From contig OX442317.1 in NCBI GenBank assembly GCA_949358305.1, positions 5,708,186 through 5,772,185 of the forward strand: 64,000 nt of DNA, read 5' to 3'. Shown piece after piece: positions 49,549 to 59,777 of this stretch. Both the position numbers and the translations under genes were made by a program. The notes beneath the pieces were generated by a model. That model was not told where the DNA came from and did not search any database. It was given only the letters and a program-made list of their open reading frames with translations. The stretch is from Strigamia acuminata. Taxonomy: Eukaryota > Arthropoda > Chilopoda > Geophilomorpha > Linotaeniidae. How positions within the stretch are numbered: position 1 is the stretch's first letter; the number at the start of each line of letters is the position of its first letter.

Positions 49549-50772
49549 CTTTCGACCAGTGACACAGGTCCAAACCATAAGCACTTTTCAGCACGTCCCA
49601 ACGAATTACAGAAGCAGTTTGTTTCAATTTGTGGACAGGATTGATGACAGAAGAGGAGTTGGTACAACACGTTCTGAATACTCCGGTTGGAATATTTTCA
49701 AATCGATTAAAGCAGTCTCGTTCAATAAACGGGCGAGATACGTTCCGTTGATGCCTTTCCGTGAAGTCGTTTGGCCAAGTCTTTTAAATAATTTAAAGAC
49801 GATCACATATGTGAATCTACTTGTCCGGCAATTCATTGACCCACAATTCCGAAATAAGCAATTTCTCGACGAAGCTAAAATCGTACATTCATTAATATTT
49901 ATCGATCTTTTAATCGCATTTTAATTGAGTATTTTTTACAATTTATTTTTACCCAGATGGTTGTTAAAGCATCCCAGCTTCTAGCTACTGGAGAAATAGA
50001 CAACATGAGAGGACTATTAACTGACGATGTAAATTATAAGTGGGGGCTTAAATTTATTGTAAGAATGGAGATATTTTTTAATTATTTTTGTCTTCGCGAT
50101 AGGCAATTGAAGAATTACGACCCAACTTGATTAAGATGACTCCAGAACAAAGACGAACGTTAGCTCTGGAAGCAGATAGTATTATTTTTGGTTTTATATA
50201 TTCTCTCGACGTCAAAGTAGATAAATCTACAAGTAATAATTATTACACAATAAAAATGCAACGAAAATCAACTTTTAGATGCAAAAATTAAATTTTAAAA
50301 AGCAATAAAGTTGTGTTTCTACTAATGTCTTGCAGCTTTGGTGGAAAAACAACTTATATAAGCTCAAAAAGACTTTATAACGCATAAAATCTGACTATTT
50401 TTGTGATTACATAGACCCTCAGAAGAGAGAAATAGAAATTATTTGCTGTTTCCATTCCTACAAAGACTACAAAGTAGCAGGTGGAATTCTGTCATTCCCA
50501 CTGCGAAAGGTCATGCAGGACACAGAGAAACACATAATTTGCAACTACAGGTATACATATTTGCTTTTAATTTATTTTAAATTTGCTTTTAATTTATTTT
50601 AAATTTGCTTTTAATTTATTTTAAATTTGCTTTTACCGTAAGTTTAAATTGCAATTTTAGTTTTGTTCGCGACTACACTCCAGGGGTCAACGGCCGATGG
50701 ATGATCAACAGATTAAATCATTTCAAAATTATCGATGTCTCGCCTATTCGACGTAATAAATTGACTGGCTAA
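49454..50772 (+). CDS. MAIP1-like mitochondrial protein, gene 2 (292 aa)
   Basis: A type 2 member. Exons: 49454-49882, 49957-50028, 50103-50232, 50415-50550, 50661-50772; 293 codons with stop. Exons 2 and 3 have exactly the lengths found in gene 1 (72 and 130 nt), with the same phases. The N-terminus (MAKTASLLTNRLRSLLYKPT) is Arg/Lys/Ser-rich and lacks acids, as in a mitochondrial presequence. The domain has LMPFREVVWPSL, QFIDPQFRNKQFLDEAK, KREIEIICCFHSY and FVRDYTPGVNGRWMINRLNHFK. The bases between exons 3 and 4 carry unusual intron sequence shared by genes 3 and 4. Intron 4 contains three copies of a 22-bp unit. Gene 1 ends only 179 bp upstream. Confidence 0.85.
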
Positions 50773-50825
50773 GCTTAGGATCCACAATCCAAATATAAAA
50801 CTAAACATACAATTTGTTTTTGTAG

Positions 50826-51000
50826 GCATTAGAAAAAGTTTTCCATCATTTGTCCACAAAAGAAATTAAAATTCTTCACCGAATCGTGACCGAAGACAAT
50901 TTAAAAAGCATGACAGAGAGACAAAATAAAAATTTTAAATTGCTATCGGGAAACACATACCTTGCATTTATTTACACAGTTACTGGACCTACAAGTCTCC
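50826..51000 (+). pseudogene. Fragment of a type 1 MAIP1-like gene behind gene 2
   Basis: It matches exons 2 and 3 of gene 1 (ALEKVFHHLS..., IVTED, RQNKNFKLL, LAFIYTVTGPT). The intron between them is gone together with the first seven codons of exon 3, leaving a fused frame. There is no exon 1, and the sequence after the exon 3 end leaves the family. It is a non-functional duplicate that starts directly behind gene 2's stop. Confidence 0.85.
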
Positions 51001-51521
51001 GACATCCATGCAAATTCGACCACGGTTGTCCCGTGCAGAAAACCACTGGTCACAACCACAGAAGCCATTTTGGTAGTTTCTGCAATATCCAGTGTCCGTA
51101 TCAGGACCAGCCATAGTCATCGAATCCTCCTGTAGTGCCAACATGTGCATCGCAAGTGATGTGTCGGTCTATCCGCACTTTTTGCCCATCAAAACGCTAC
51201 TATGCGCGTTGAATTTTATAATTGCTCCCCTTGTTGGTTCACAAATTCACAATTGAAGGGATGCTGGAGTGTTCTTCACGTGTTACTTGCTGATTTTTGA
51301 CGCTGTCTTTTTTGCAGCGCCACCTACATATATATATTTGAATAAAGTAGTCAATCATGTAAATGCCAACTACACCAATAACGGTCTCGTTATTTTCCAT
51401 GCTCCAATACTTCGTCAAGACAGATTATTTTCTCCAAGTAATGTGTGATAATTTTGTCAATAATAAAGCAAAAAAAAACAATGAAATCCACGTTTTTTTA
51501 TATTTGTAATCTTAATCAACA
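51001..51521. other. Spacer between the gene 2 fragment and gene 3
   Basis: The first 300 bp are unlike the family and unlike other parts of the window; they show no coding pattern. From about 51440 the sequence matches the flank upstream of gene 2 (gtcaataataaagcaaaaaa), so the promoter region was part of the duplicated unit. Confidence 0.6.
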
Positions 51522-51653
51522 ATGGTAGACCAGTATTCAAAATTACCAAAGTTTCAACATGGCAAAAACCGCATCTTTACTTACAAATCATTTTCGATCG
51601 TTAGTGTACAAACCAACTCAAATTCCATCCAATTTTTTGCTGCCCACAAGTAA
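51522..51653 (+). promoter_or_regulatory. Overlapping upstream open frame of MAIP1-like gene 3
   Basis: Same geometry as at gene 2: the ATG is 37 bases upstream, with 43 codons ending inside exon 1 (MVDQYSKLPKFQHGKNRIFT...). Confidence 0.45.
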
Positions 51654-52817
51654 CTTACGATCAGTGACACCCATCCAAACGATAAGCACTTTCCAGCTCG
51701 TCCCAACGAAATACAGAAGCAGTTTGTTTCAATTCGTAGACAGGATTGATGACAGAAGGGAAGTTGGTACAACACGTTCGGAATACAGGTGGAAAATGTT
51801 CAAAGCGAGTAAAACTGTCTCGTACAGTAAACGAGACAGATACATTCCGCTGATGCTTTTCCGTGAAGTCGTTTGGCCAAGTCCTTTTAATAATTTAAAG
51901 ACGTTCGTATTTGCGAATCTGTTTATCCCACATTTCATTGACCCACGATTCCGAAAAAACCAATTTCTTAACGAAGCTAAACTCGTACATACATTATTAT
52001 TTATTGATCTTTTAAGCTCATTTTAATTGAGTATTTTTTACAATTTATCTTTACCCAGATGGTTCTTAAAGTATCCAAGCTTCTAGCTATTGGAGAAATA
52101 GCTGACGTGAAAGGACTATTAACTATTGATGTAAATTATAAGTGGGGGCTTCAATTTATCGTAAGAATGGAGATATTTTTAATTATTCTTGTCTTCGCGA
52201 TAGGCTATTAAAGAATTACGACCCAACTTGATTAAGATGGGTCCAGAACAAAGACAAGCGTTAGCTTTGGAAGCTGAAAGTATTATTCTTGGCTTTATCT
52301 ATTCCCTCGACGTCAAAGTAGATAAATCTACAAGTAATAAATATTACACAATAAAAATGCAACTTTTAGATGCATAAATTGAATTTTAAAAAGCAATAAA
52401 GTTTTTTTTCCACCAATGACTTGCAGCTTTGGTGGAAAAACAACTTATATAAGCTTAAAACGACTTTATAACGCATAAAATCTGATTATTTTTGTGATTA
52501 TGTAGTCCCTCAGAAGAGAGAAGTAGAAATTACTTGCTGTTTCCATGCTTACAAAGACAACCAAGTAGCAGGTGGAATTCTGTCATTTCCACTGCGGAAG
52601 ATTTTCCAGAACCGAGAAAAACACATAATTTGCAACTACAGGTATACATATTTGCTTTTATTTTATTTAAATTTGTTTTTACAGTTTAAATTGCAATTTT
52701 AGATTTGTTCGCGACTACACTCAAGGGGTCAACGGCCGATGGATGATCAACAGATTAAATCATTTCACAGTTGTTGATGCACCGCCTAAGTTTCGACGTA
52801 ATAAATATTCTGGCTAA
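51559..52817 (+). CDS. MAIP1-like mitochondrial protein, gene 3 (292 aa)
   Basis: A type 2 paralogue of gene 2. Exons: 51559-51984, 52059-52130, 52204-52333, 52506-52641, 52703-52817; 293 codons with stop and invariant 72- and 130-nt middle exons. The presequence-like start is MAKTASLLTNHFRSLVYKPT. The conserved blocks are LMLFREVVWPSPFN, KREVEITCCFHAY and FVRDYTQGVNGRWMINRLNHF. The exon 3/4 junction codon reads ATC, where the sister genes have ACC or AAC. Exon 1 is one codon shorter. The overlapping upstream frame (51522-51653) is present. Copy-specific substitutions are numerous but no frame break is seen, so it is probably functional. Confidence 0.85.
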
Positions 52818-52870
52818 GCAAAAGATCTACAATTCAAACATAAAACTAAACATACCATTGGTTTTTTTAG

Positions 52871-53282
52871 GTCGTAGAAAGAGTTTTCCAAGATTTATCC
52901 AACGGATAAGACGTAAAATCAAACTAATCAGCTTTTAATAATTCAATCACCTTAATTTCAATTAATTTCAGGCGCGGATAGAAATTGAAAATCATTTAAA
53001 ACGCATGAAACAGAAACAAAATAGAACTTTAAAAATACATTTAATGTCATAGTTACTGGACCTACAAGTCGTATTGCGTGATAAGTGATTGAAATTTGTT
53101 GATATTTATACAGACGATGAGAAAAGCTTTTTGGAAATTGTGTTGTTTTCATTCGCTTTGGAATTTTGAAGAATTAAGAAATGAGCGACTAAAGAACGAT
53201 CCTTTTGGAGTTTTGGACCTCCGTTGACATTCACTACTATTCTCGATATCGCCGAATTGGTTTCTATTTGTAATTACAGGTT
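52871..53282 (+). pseudogene. Fragment of a type 1 MAIP1-like gene behind gene 3
   Basis: Exons 2 to 4 of gene 1 are traceable (VVERVFQDLSNG, then RIEIENHLKRM, then DDEKSFLEIV). Exon 2 has a premature stop (GGATAAG near 52908), exon 3 has lost sequence between its two halves, and exon 4 contains frame changes. No exon 5 is seen. This is the same arrangement as behind gene 2, but more complete and intron-containing. Confidence 0.85.
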
Positions 53283-53879
53283 GTGACGATGTCGGTCTGG
53301 TAAGCAAATTATTGCTTAGCCAACAAACTTCTACCCTCCGAGATCGGCCATTTTGTTTGTATTTATTTTGAGCAAAAAAAAATATTTCAATGTTAGTTGA
53401 GGAATACACAAATAATTTGTACAAATATTTTGCAAAATCACAGCTGGTGAAACCAAAAATTGAGAGAATAACGAGAAGAAATTTAATTATAAAAATTAAA
53501 TCGAATCAAATCAATTTAATGCGGTATTGTTTCGGTCAGTTGTCTCTAGATGGCAACAGCGATCAGAGACAGTTGGCGATAGGGAAACCGTGGCGCCATC
53601 TATGTATCCAAGTTGCTATTAATTAGGAGTTATAATTTGTCTTCGGTGATTAGGCTTTTGGAGATAGGAAAACAGTGGCGCCATCTATGTTTTCAAGTTG
53701 CTATTAATTAGGAGTTACAATTTGTCTTTGGTGATTATGCTTTGAAAAAGACCCAAATTATCGCCCACGAAAGGAATGCTATACGTTATGAATGATTACC
53801 GTATGTTTGCTTACCGTTCAGTTTCAACGTGTTTTCCACGGTAGCCGATAATTTCGGATACGTCTACTGAATCTAATTT
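53283..53879. other. Spacer with a tandem duplication of about 89 bp
   Basis: A segment at about 53576-53660 (tggcgccatctatg, then aagttgctattaattagg) repeats at about 53665-53750. The rest has no recognised gene. It marks the transition from the gene array into minisatellite DNA. Confidence 0.65.
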
Positions 53880-55080
53880 TAGCTAGTTTTATACTCCTAT
53901 GCGATAAATTCGGATACATTTTATCAATTTGCAGTTGAGTTTCAATAAGTTTTGCACGGTGGGGGATAAATTCGGATGCATTTTTTGGTTTTGATGTGTA
54001 GTTTCAGCAAGTTTTGCACCGTGGCCGATAAATTCGGATGTGTTTTGTGAATAAGCTGTCAAGTTTAGCACGGTAAACGATAAATTCGGATGTGTTTTGT
54101 GGATTTGCAGTGAAGTTGTGTATGGTATACGATAAAATCGAATGCATTTTATGAATTTGCAGTTGAGTTTCAACAACTTTTGCACGGTGAGCGATAAATT
54201 CGGATGCATTTTATGAATTTGCAGTTGAGTTTCAGCAAGTTTTGTACGGTGAGCGATAAATTCGGATGCATTTTATGAATTTGCAGTTGAGTTTCAACAA
54301 GTTTTGCATGGTGAGCGATAAATTCGGATGCATTTTTTGAATTTGCAGTTGAGTTTCAGCAAGTTTTATACGGTGAGCGATAAATTCGGATGCATTTTAT
54401 GAATTTGCAGTTGAGTTTCAACAAGTTTTGCACGGTGGGCGATAAATTCGGATGCATTTTATGAATTTGCAGTTGAGTTTCAACAAGTTTTGTACGGTGA
54501 GCGATAAATTCGGATGCATTTTATGAATTTGCAGTTGAGTTTCAACAAGTTTTGCATGGTGAGCGATAAATTCGGATGCATTTTTTGAATTTGCAGTTGA
54601 GTTTCAGCAAGTTTTATACGGTGAGCGATAAATTCGGATGCATTTTATGAATTTGCAGTTGAGTTTCAGCAAGTTTTGTACGGTGAGCGATAAATTCGGA
54701 TGCATTTTATGAATTTGCAGTTGAGTTTCAACAAGTTTTGCATGGTGAGCGATAAATTCGGATGCATTTTTTGAATTTGCAGTTGAGTTTCAGCAAGTTT
54801 TATACGGTGAGCGATAAATTCGGATGCATTTTATGAATTTGCAGTTGAGTTTCAACAAGTTTTGCACGGTGGGCGATAAATTCGGATGCATTTTATGAAT
54901 TTGCAGTTGAGTTTCAACAAGTTTTGTACGGTGAGCGATAAATTCGGATGCATTTTATGAATTTGCAGTTGAGTTTCAGCAAGTTTTGCACGGTGGGCGA
55001 TAACTTCGTATGTGGTTTGTGATATTGGAGTAAAGTTTAGCATGGTAGGCGATAAATTCGGATACATTTATTAGTTTTGC
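53880..55080. repeat. 62-bp minisatellite, block 1
   Basis: The unit is 62 bp, with core gcgataaattcggatgcatt and then tgaatttgcagttgagttt. About 13 near-identical copies run from 54180 to 54990, with more diverged ones on both sides. Patterns of C/T and A/G variants repeat every three units, so homogenisation proceeds in blocks. Open frames (minus strand, HPNLS-rich) are by-products. Confidence 0.93.
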
Positions 55081-55082
55081 TG

Positions 55083-55378
55083 TTTCGTTTCGGGGTTAGG
55101 TTAAGGATAGGTTAGGTTAAGGATGGGTTAGGTTAAGGATGGGTTAGGTTAAGGATGGGTTAGGTTAAGGATGGGTTAGGTTAAGGATGGGTTAGATTAA
55201 GGATGGGTTAGGTTAAGAATGGGTTAGGTTAAGAATGGGTTAGGTTAAGGATGGGTTAGGTTAAGGATGGGTTAGGTTAAGGATGGGTTAGGTTAAGGAT
55301 AGGTTAGCTTAAGGATAGGTTAGGTTAAGGATAGGTTAGGTTAAGGATAGGTTAAGTTAGATTAAGGATAGGTTAGTT
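55083..55378. repeat. 16-bp TTAGG-derived array, block 1
   Basis: Tandem ttaggttaaggatggg units with local variants (ttaagaatggg, ttaaggatagg). Each looks like three degenerate TTAGG-type pieces, so it is probably derived from telomeric repeat. Confidence 0.85.
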
Positions 55379-55435
55379 TAAGTTTAGCACAATAGACAAT
55401 AAATTCGTTTGTGTTTTGTGATTTTGTAGTGTAGT

Positions 55436-55565
55436 TTAGGTTAGGTTAGGTTAGGTTAGGTTAGGTTAGGTTAGGTTAGGTTAGGTTAGGTTAGGTTAGG
55501 TTAGGTTAGGTTAGGTTAGGTTAGGTTAGGTTAGGTTAGGTTAGGTTAGGTTAGGTTAGGTTAGG
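55436..55565. repeat. Interstitial telomeric repeat (TTAGG)n, about 25 perfect units
   Basis: About 125 bp of uninterrupted TTAGG, the canonical arthropod telomere unit. Unique genes on both sides show that it is not a chromosome end. It sits exactly between two copies of the flanking minisatellite duplication. Confidence 0.96.
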
Positions 55566-56228
55566 ATGTGTAGTTTCAGCAAGTTTTGCACCGTGGCCGA
55601 TAAATTCGGATGTGTTTTGTGAATAAGCTGTCAAGTTTAGCACGGTAAACGATAAATTCGGATGTGTTTTGTGGATTTGCAGTGAAGTTGTGTATGGTAT
55701 ACGATAAAATCGAATGCATTTTATGAATTTGCAGTTGAGTTTCAACAACTTTTGCACGGTGAGCGATAAATTCGGATGCATTTTATGAATTTGCAGTTGA
55801 GTTTCAGCAAGTTTTGTACGGTGAGCGATAAATTCGGATGCATTTTATGAATTTGCAGTTGAGTTTCAACAAGTTTTGCATGGTGAGCGATAAATTCGGA
55901 TGCATTATTTGAATTTGCAGTTGAGTTTCAGCAAGTTTTATACGGTGAGCGATAAATTCGGATGCATTTTATGAATTTGCAGTTGAGTTTCAACAAGTTT
56001 TGCACGGTGGGCGATAAATTCGGATGCATTTTATGAATTTGCAGTTGAGTTTCAACAAGTTTTGTACGGTGAGCGATAAATTCGGATGCATTTTATGAAT
56101 TTGCAGTTGAGTTTCAGCAAGTTTTGCACGGTGGGCGATAACTTCGTATGTGGTTTGTGATATTGGAGTAAAGTTTAGCATGGTAGGCGATAAATTCGGA
56201 TACATTTATTAGTTTTGCTGTTTTGTTT
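55566..56228. repeat. 62-bp minisatellite, block 2 (duplicate of block 1)
   Basis: The start matches 53994 (offset 1572) and the end matches block 1 at offset 1138. The two therefore differ by exactly seven 62-bp units (434 bp). Variants such as the ttcgtatgtggtttgtgata piece near 56142 are shared with 55004. Confidence 0.93.
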
Positions 56229-56229
56229 C

Positions 56230-56510
56230 GGGGTTAGGTTAAGGATAGGTTAGGTTAAGGATGGGTTAGGTTAAGGATGGGTTAGGTTAAGGATGGGTTA
56301 GGTTAAGGATGGGTTAGATTAAGGATGGGTTAGGTTAAGAATGGGTTAGGTTAAGAATGGGTTAGGTTAAGGATGGGTTAGGTTAAGGATGGGTTAGGTT
56401 AAGGATGGGTTAGGTTAAGGATAGGTTAGCTTAAGGATAGGTTAGGTTAAGGATAGGTTAGGTTAAGGATAGGTTAAGTTAGATTAAGGATAGGTTAGTT
56501 TAAGTTTAGC
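56230..56510. repeat. 16-bp TTAGG-derived array, block 2
   Basis: It repeats 55083-55375 nearly base for base, with one or two units fewer. It is followed by the same ttagcacaatagacaataa junction. Confidence 0.9.
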
Positions 56511-57600
56511 ACAATAGACAATAAATTCGTTTGTGTTTTGTGATTTTGTAGTGTAGTTTTGCACGGTGGGCGATTAATTCGGATGCTTTTTTGGATGTAT
56601 TGTATGGATTGAAGCTAGTTTTCATCGTGTGCGATAAAATCGGATGCGTTTTTAGGCTTTGTTGTTTAGTTTCAACCAGTTTTTCACTGTGGGCGATAAA
56701 TTCGGATGTGTTTTGTGAATTTGCAGTGATGTTTTGTACGGTAGGCGATAGAATCGGATGTGTTTTGTGAATTTGCAGTGATGTTTTGTACGGTAAGCAA
56801 TAGAATCGGATGTGTTTTGCGAATTTGCAGTGTAGTTTTGTAAGATAGGCGATAAATTCGGATGTGTTTTGTGGATTTGCAGTGAAGTTCCAACAAGTTA
56901 AGCACGGTAGGCGATAAATTCGAATGCTTTTTGGATTTATTTTATGGATTGAAGCTTGTTTTGTACCGTGGCCGATAAATTGGGATGCATTTTATGAATT
57001 TGCAGTTCAGTTTCAACAAGTTTTGCAACTTGGCCGATAAATTCGGATGCATTTTATGAATTTGCATTTGAGTTTTAACAAGTTTTGCAGCCGTGCAGCG
57101 ATAAATTCGGATGGATTTTATGAATTTGCAGTTGAGTTTCAACAAGTTTCGAACGGTGGGCGATAAATTCGGATGCATTTTTTGGTTTTGCTGTGTAGTT
57201 TCAGAAAGTTTTGCACGATGGGCAATAAATTCGGATGCTTTATTGGATTTATTGTACGGATTGAAGCTAGTTTTGATCATGTGCGATAAATTTGGATGCA
57301 TTTATTGGTTTTGCTGTGTAGTTTCAACAAGTTTTTCACTGTGGGCAATAAATTCGGATGTATTTTGTGAATTTGCTGTAAAGTTTGTACAGTAGACGAT
57401 AAATTCGGATGTGTTTTATGGTTTTGCAGTGAAGTTCCAACAAGTTTAGCACGGTAGGAGATAAATTCGGATGCTTTTTTGAATTTATTGTACGGATGGA
57501 AGCTTGTTTTGTATGGTGGGTGATAAATTAGGATACCTTTTTTGCTGTGTAGTTTCAGCAAGTTTTGTGCAGTGGGCAATAAATTCGGATGCTTTTTTTA
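56511..57600. repeat. Diverged relatives of the 62-bp minisatellite
   Basis: Units of variable length share gcgataaattcggatg and ttgcagt motifs but are much less alike than in the blocks to the left, as expected at the older edge of an array. No gene is seen. Confidence 0.85.
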
Positions 57601-57698
57601 TCAACCAGCACCAAATTTGCGCATCGTGATCGGTATAAAAGAATCAGCCATTCTTGTTACGAAATTGACATAACTGGATTTATTAACAAAAATTAACA

Positions 57699-58145
57699 CA
57701 CTAGGTGCATTCCAAAACGCAGTGTTAGGCGTTTTAGGCGTTTCCTTTCCGTGTCGTTTTATGGTCGTTTTAGGCCTGTTTAGGAACGTCAAAACGAACA
57801 AAAAATTTTGCCCTTGTTTTAGCAATTTCGTTTTATGAAATATTTATAAAATATTTAAAAATCTTTATAAAATGTTCAAATTTTGACTAATTTTATTTAT
57901 TTGTGGACGGAAATGGCAATGTTAATAACAACCACGAATTCACATCAACAATCGCGCCAAAATCTACGCACCATTGATGGCAGCCCTAACACAGAAATCG
58001 TGTCTGCTAAAACGTGTTTTCATACACGTTTTTGTTTCAGCCGTGTTAGCGCCACAGACACGGAATTTTTCCGGATGTGACGTCATACCTTATAACACGA
58101 CACGGCTGAAACGGTTGAAACGGGAGTTTTGGAATGCACCTAGTG
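57699..58145. mobile_element. Probable MITE upstream of MAIP1-like gene 4
   Basis: Terminal inverted repeats of 20 bp, cactaggtgcattccaaaac at 57699-57718, are mirrored exactly at 58126-58145. The interior has further inverted pieces (gaaacgg/ccgtgtt motifs) and no transposase. The flanks read taaca on the left and taaaa on the right, so a TAA-type target duplication is possible but not proven. It lies in the flank copied from the end of a type 1 gene. Confidence 0.75.
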
Positions 58146-58278
58146 TAAAATACTGTCAAAATCTAGTTTTTAAAATAAAAGCGACTATTTTCCAAACGTA
58201 TCGTGTTTATTTCATCAATAACAAAGCAAAAAAACAATGAAATCCACGTTTTATTTTTATTTGTAATTTTAATCAACA

Positions 58279-58410
58279 ATGGTAGACCAACATTCAAAAT
58301 TACAAAATTTTCAAAATGGCTATAACAGCATCTTTACTTACAAATCGTTTGCGGTCACTACTATACAAACCAACTCGAATTCCATCCAATTTTTTGCTTC
58401 CCACAAGTAG
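58279..58410 (+). promoter_or_regulatory. Overlapping upstream open frame of MAIP1-like gene 4
   Basis: Same geometry as at genes 2 and 3: the ATG is 37 bases before the main start, with 43 codons ending inside exon 1 (MVDQHSKLQNFQNGYNSIFT...). Confidence 0.45.
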
Positions 58411-59600
58411 CTTTCGACCAGTGACACCCATACAAACAATACGCACTTTTCAGCACGTCTCAACGAATTACAGAAGCAGTTTGTTTCAATTTGTGGACAA
58501 GATTGATGACAGAAGAGGAGTTGGTACAACACGTTCTGAATACTCCGGTTGGAATACTTTCAAAGGGAATAAACAAGTCCCGCTCAATAAACGGGAGAGA
58601 TACGTTCCGTTGATGCTTTTCCGTGAAGTCGTTTGGCCAAGTCTTTTTAATAATTTAAAAACGATCACGTTTGCGAATCTGCTTATCCGACAATTCATTG
58701 ACCCACAATTCCGAAAAAAGCAATTTCTCGACGAAGCTAAACTCGTACATACATTATTATTTATTGATCTTTTAATCGCATTTTAATTGAGTATTTTTTA
58801 CTATTTATTTTTACCCAGATGGTTCTTAAAGTATCCCAGCTTCTAGCTGTTGGAGAAATAGATGACATGAGAGGACTATTAACTGACGATGTAAATTATA
58901 AGTGGGGGCTTAAATTTATCATAAGAATGGAGATATTTTTAATTATTTTTGTCTTCGCGATAGGCAATTAAAGAATTACGACCCAACTTGATTAAGATGA
59001 CTCCCGAACAAAGACAAGCGTTAGCTGTGAAAGCTGAAAGTATTATTCTTGGCTTTATCTATTCCCTCGACGTCAAAGTAGATAAATCGACAAGTAATAA
59101 ATATTACACAATAAAAATGCAACGAAAAACAACTTTTAGATGCAAAAATTGAATTTTAAAAAGCAATAAAGTTGTTTTTCTACTAAGGTCTTGCAGCTTT
59201 GGTGGAAAAACACCTTTTGTAAGCTTAAAACGACTTAATAACACATAAAATCTGATTATTTTTGTGATTGTATAGACCCTCAGAAGAGAGAAATAGAAAT
59301 TACTTGCTGTTTCCATTCTTACAAAGACAAAGACAACCAAGTAGCAGGTGGAATTATGTCATTCCCACTGAAGAAGGTCTTCCAGAACCGAGAGAAACAC
59401 TTAATTTGCAACTACAGGTACACATATTTGCTTTTATTTTATTTTAATTTGCTTTTACAGTCGTAAGTTTAAATTGCAATTTTAGATTTGTACGCGACTA
59501 CACTAAAGGGGTCAACGGCCGATGGATGATCAACAGATTAAATCATTTCAAAGTTGTTGATGTTCCGTCTAAGTTTAGACGTCAAAAATTGACTGGGTAG
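58316..59600 (+). CDS. MAIP1-like mitochondrial protein, gene 4 (295 aa)
   Basis: The third type 2 copy, separated from gene 3 by the minisatellite block. Exons: 58316-58744, 58819-58890, 58964-59093, 59276-59417, 59486-59600; 296 codons with stop. The presequence-like N-terminus is MAITASLLTNRLRSLLYKPT. The domain has LMLFREVVWPSLFN, FLDEAK, KREIEITCCFHSY and FVRDYTKGVNGRWMINRLNHFK. Exon 4 has two extra codons (a KD repeat in YKDKDN). It is nearer in sequence to gene 2 than to gene 3 in exon 1, so the order of duplication is not simply left to right. Confidence 0.86.
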
Positions 59601-59777
59601 CGAAGGATCCATAATCCAAATGTAAAATTGTTATTTAAACAAATAAAAAAGCGAAAAAAAATCGATTTATATTTTCTTCAATTATTAAATCAACAATACA
59701 CCATGGTTTATCGTGTTGAGATTATTGGCCATTGTTTGTCAGTTTTGTTTGTCAGTTTCGATTTCAAATTTCGAAGA

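Noticed and set aside
55436-55565. True chromosome end
   Set aside because: Gene copies of the same family lie on both sides and sequence continues without loss.
53889-57579. HPNLS-rich minus-strand open frames of 71-119 codons
   Set aside because: By-products of the 62-bp minisatellite; they shift frame and have no homology.
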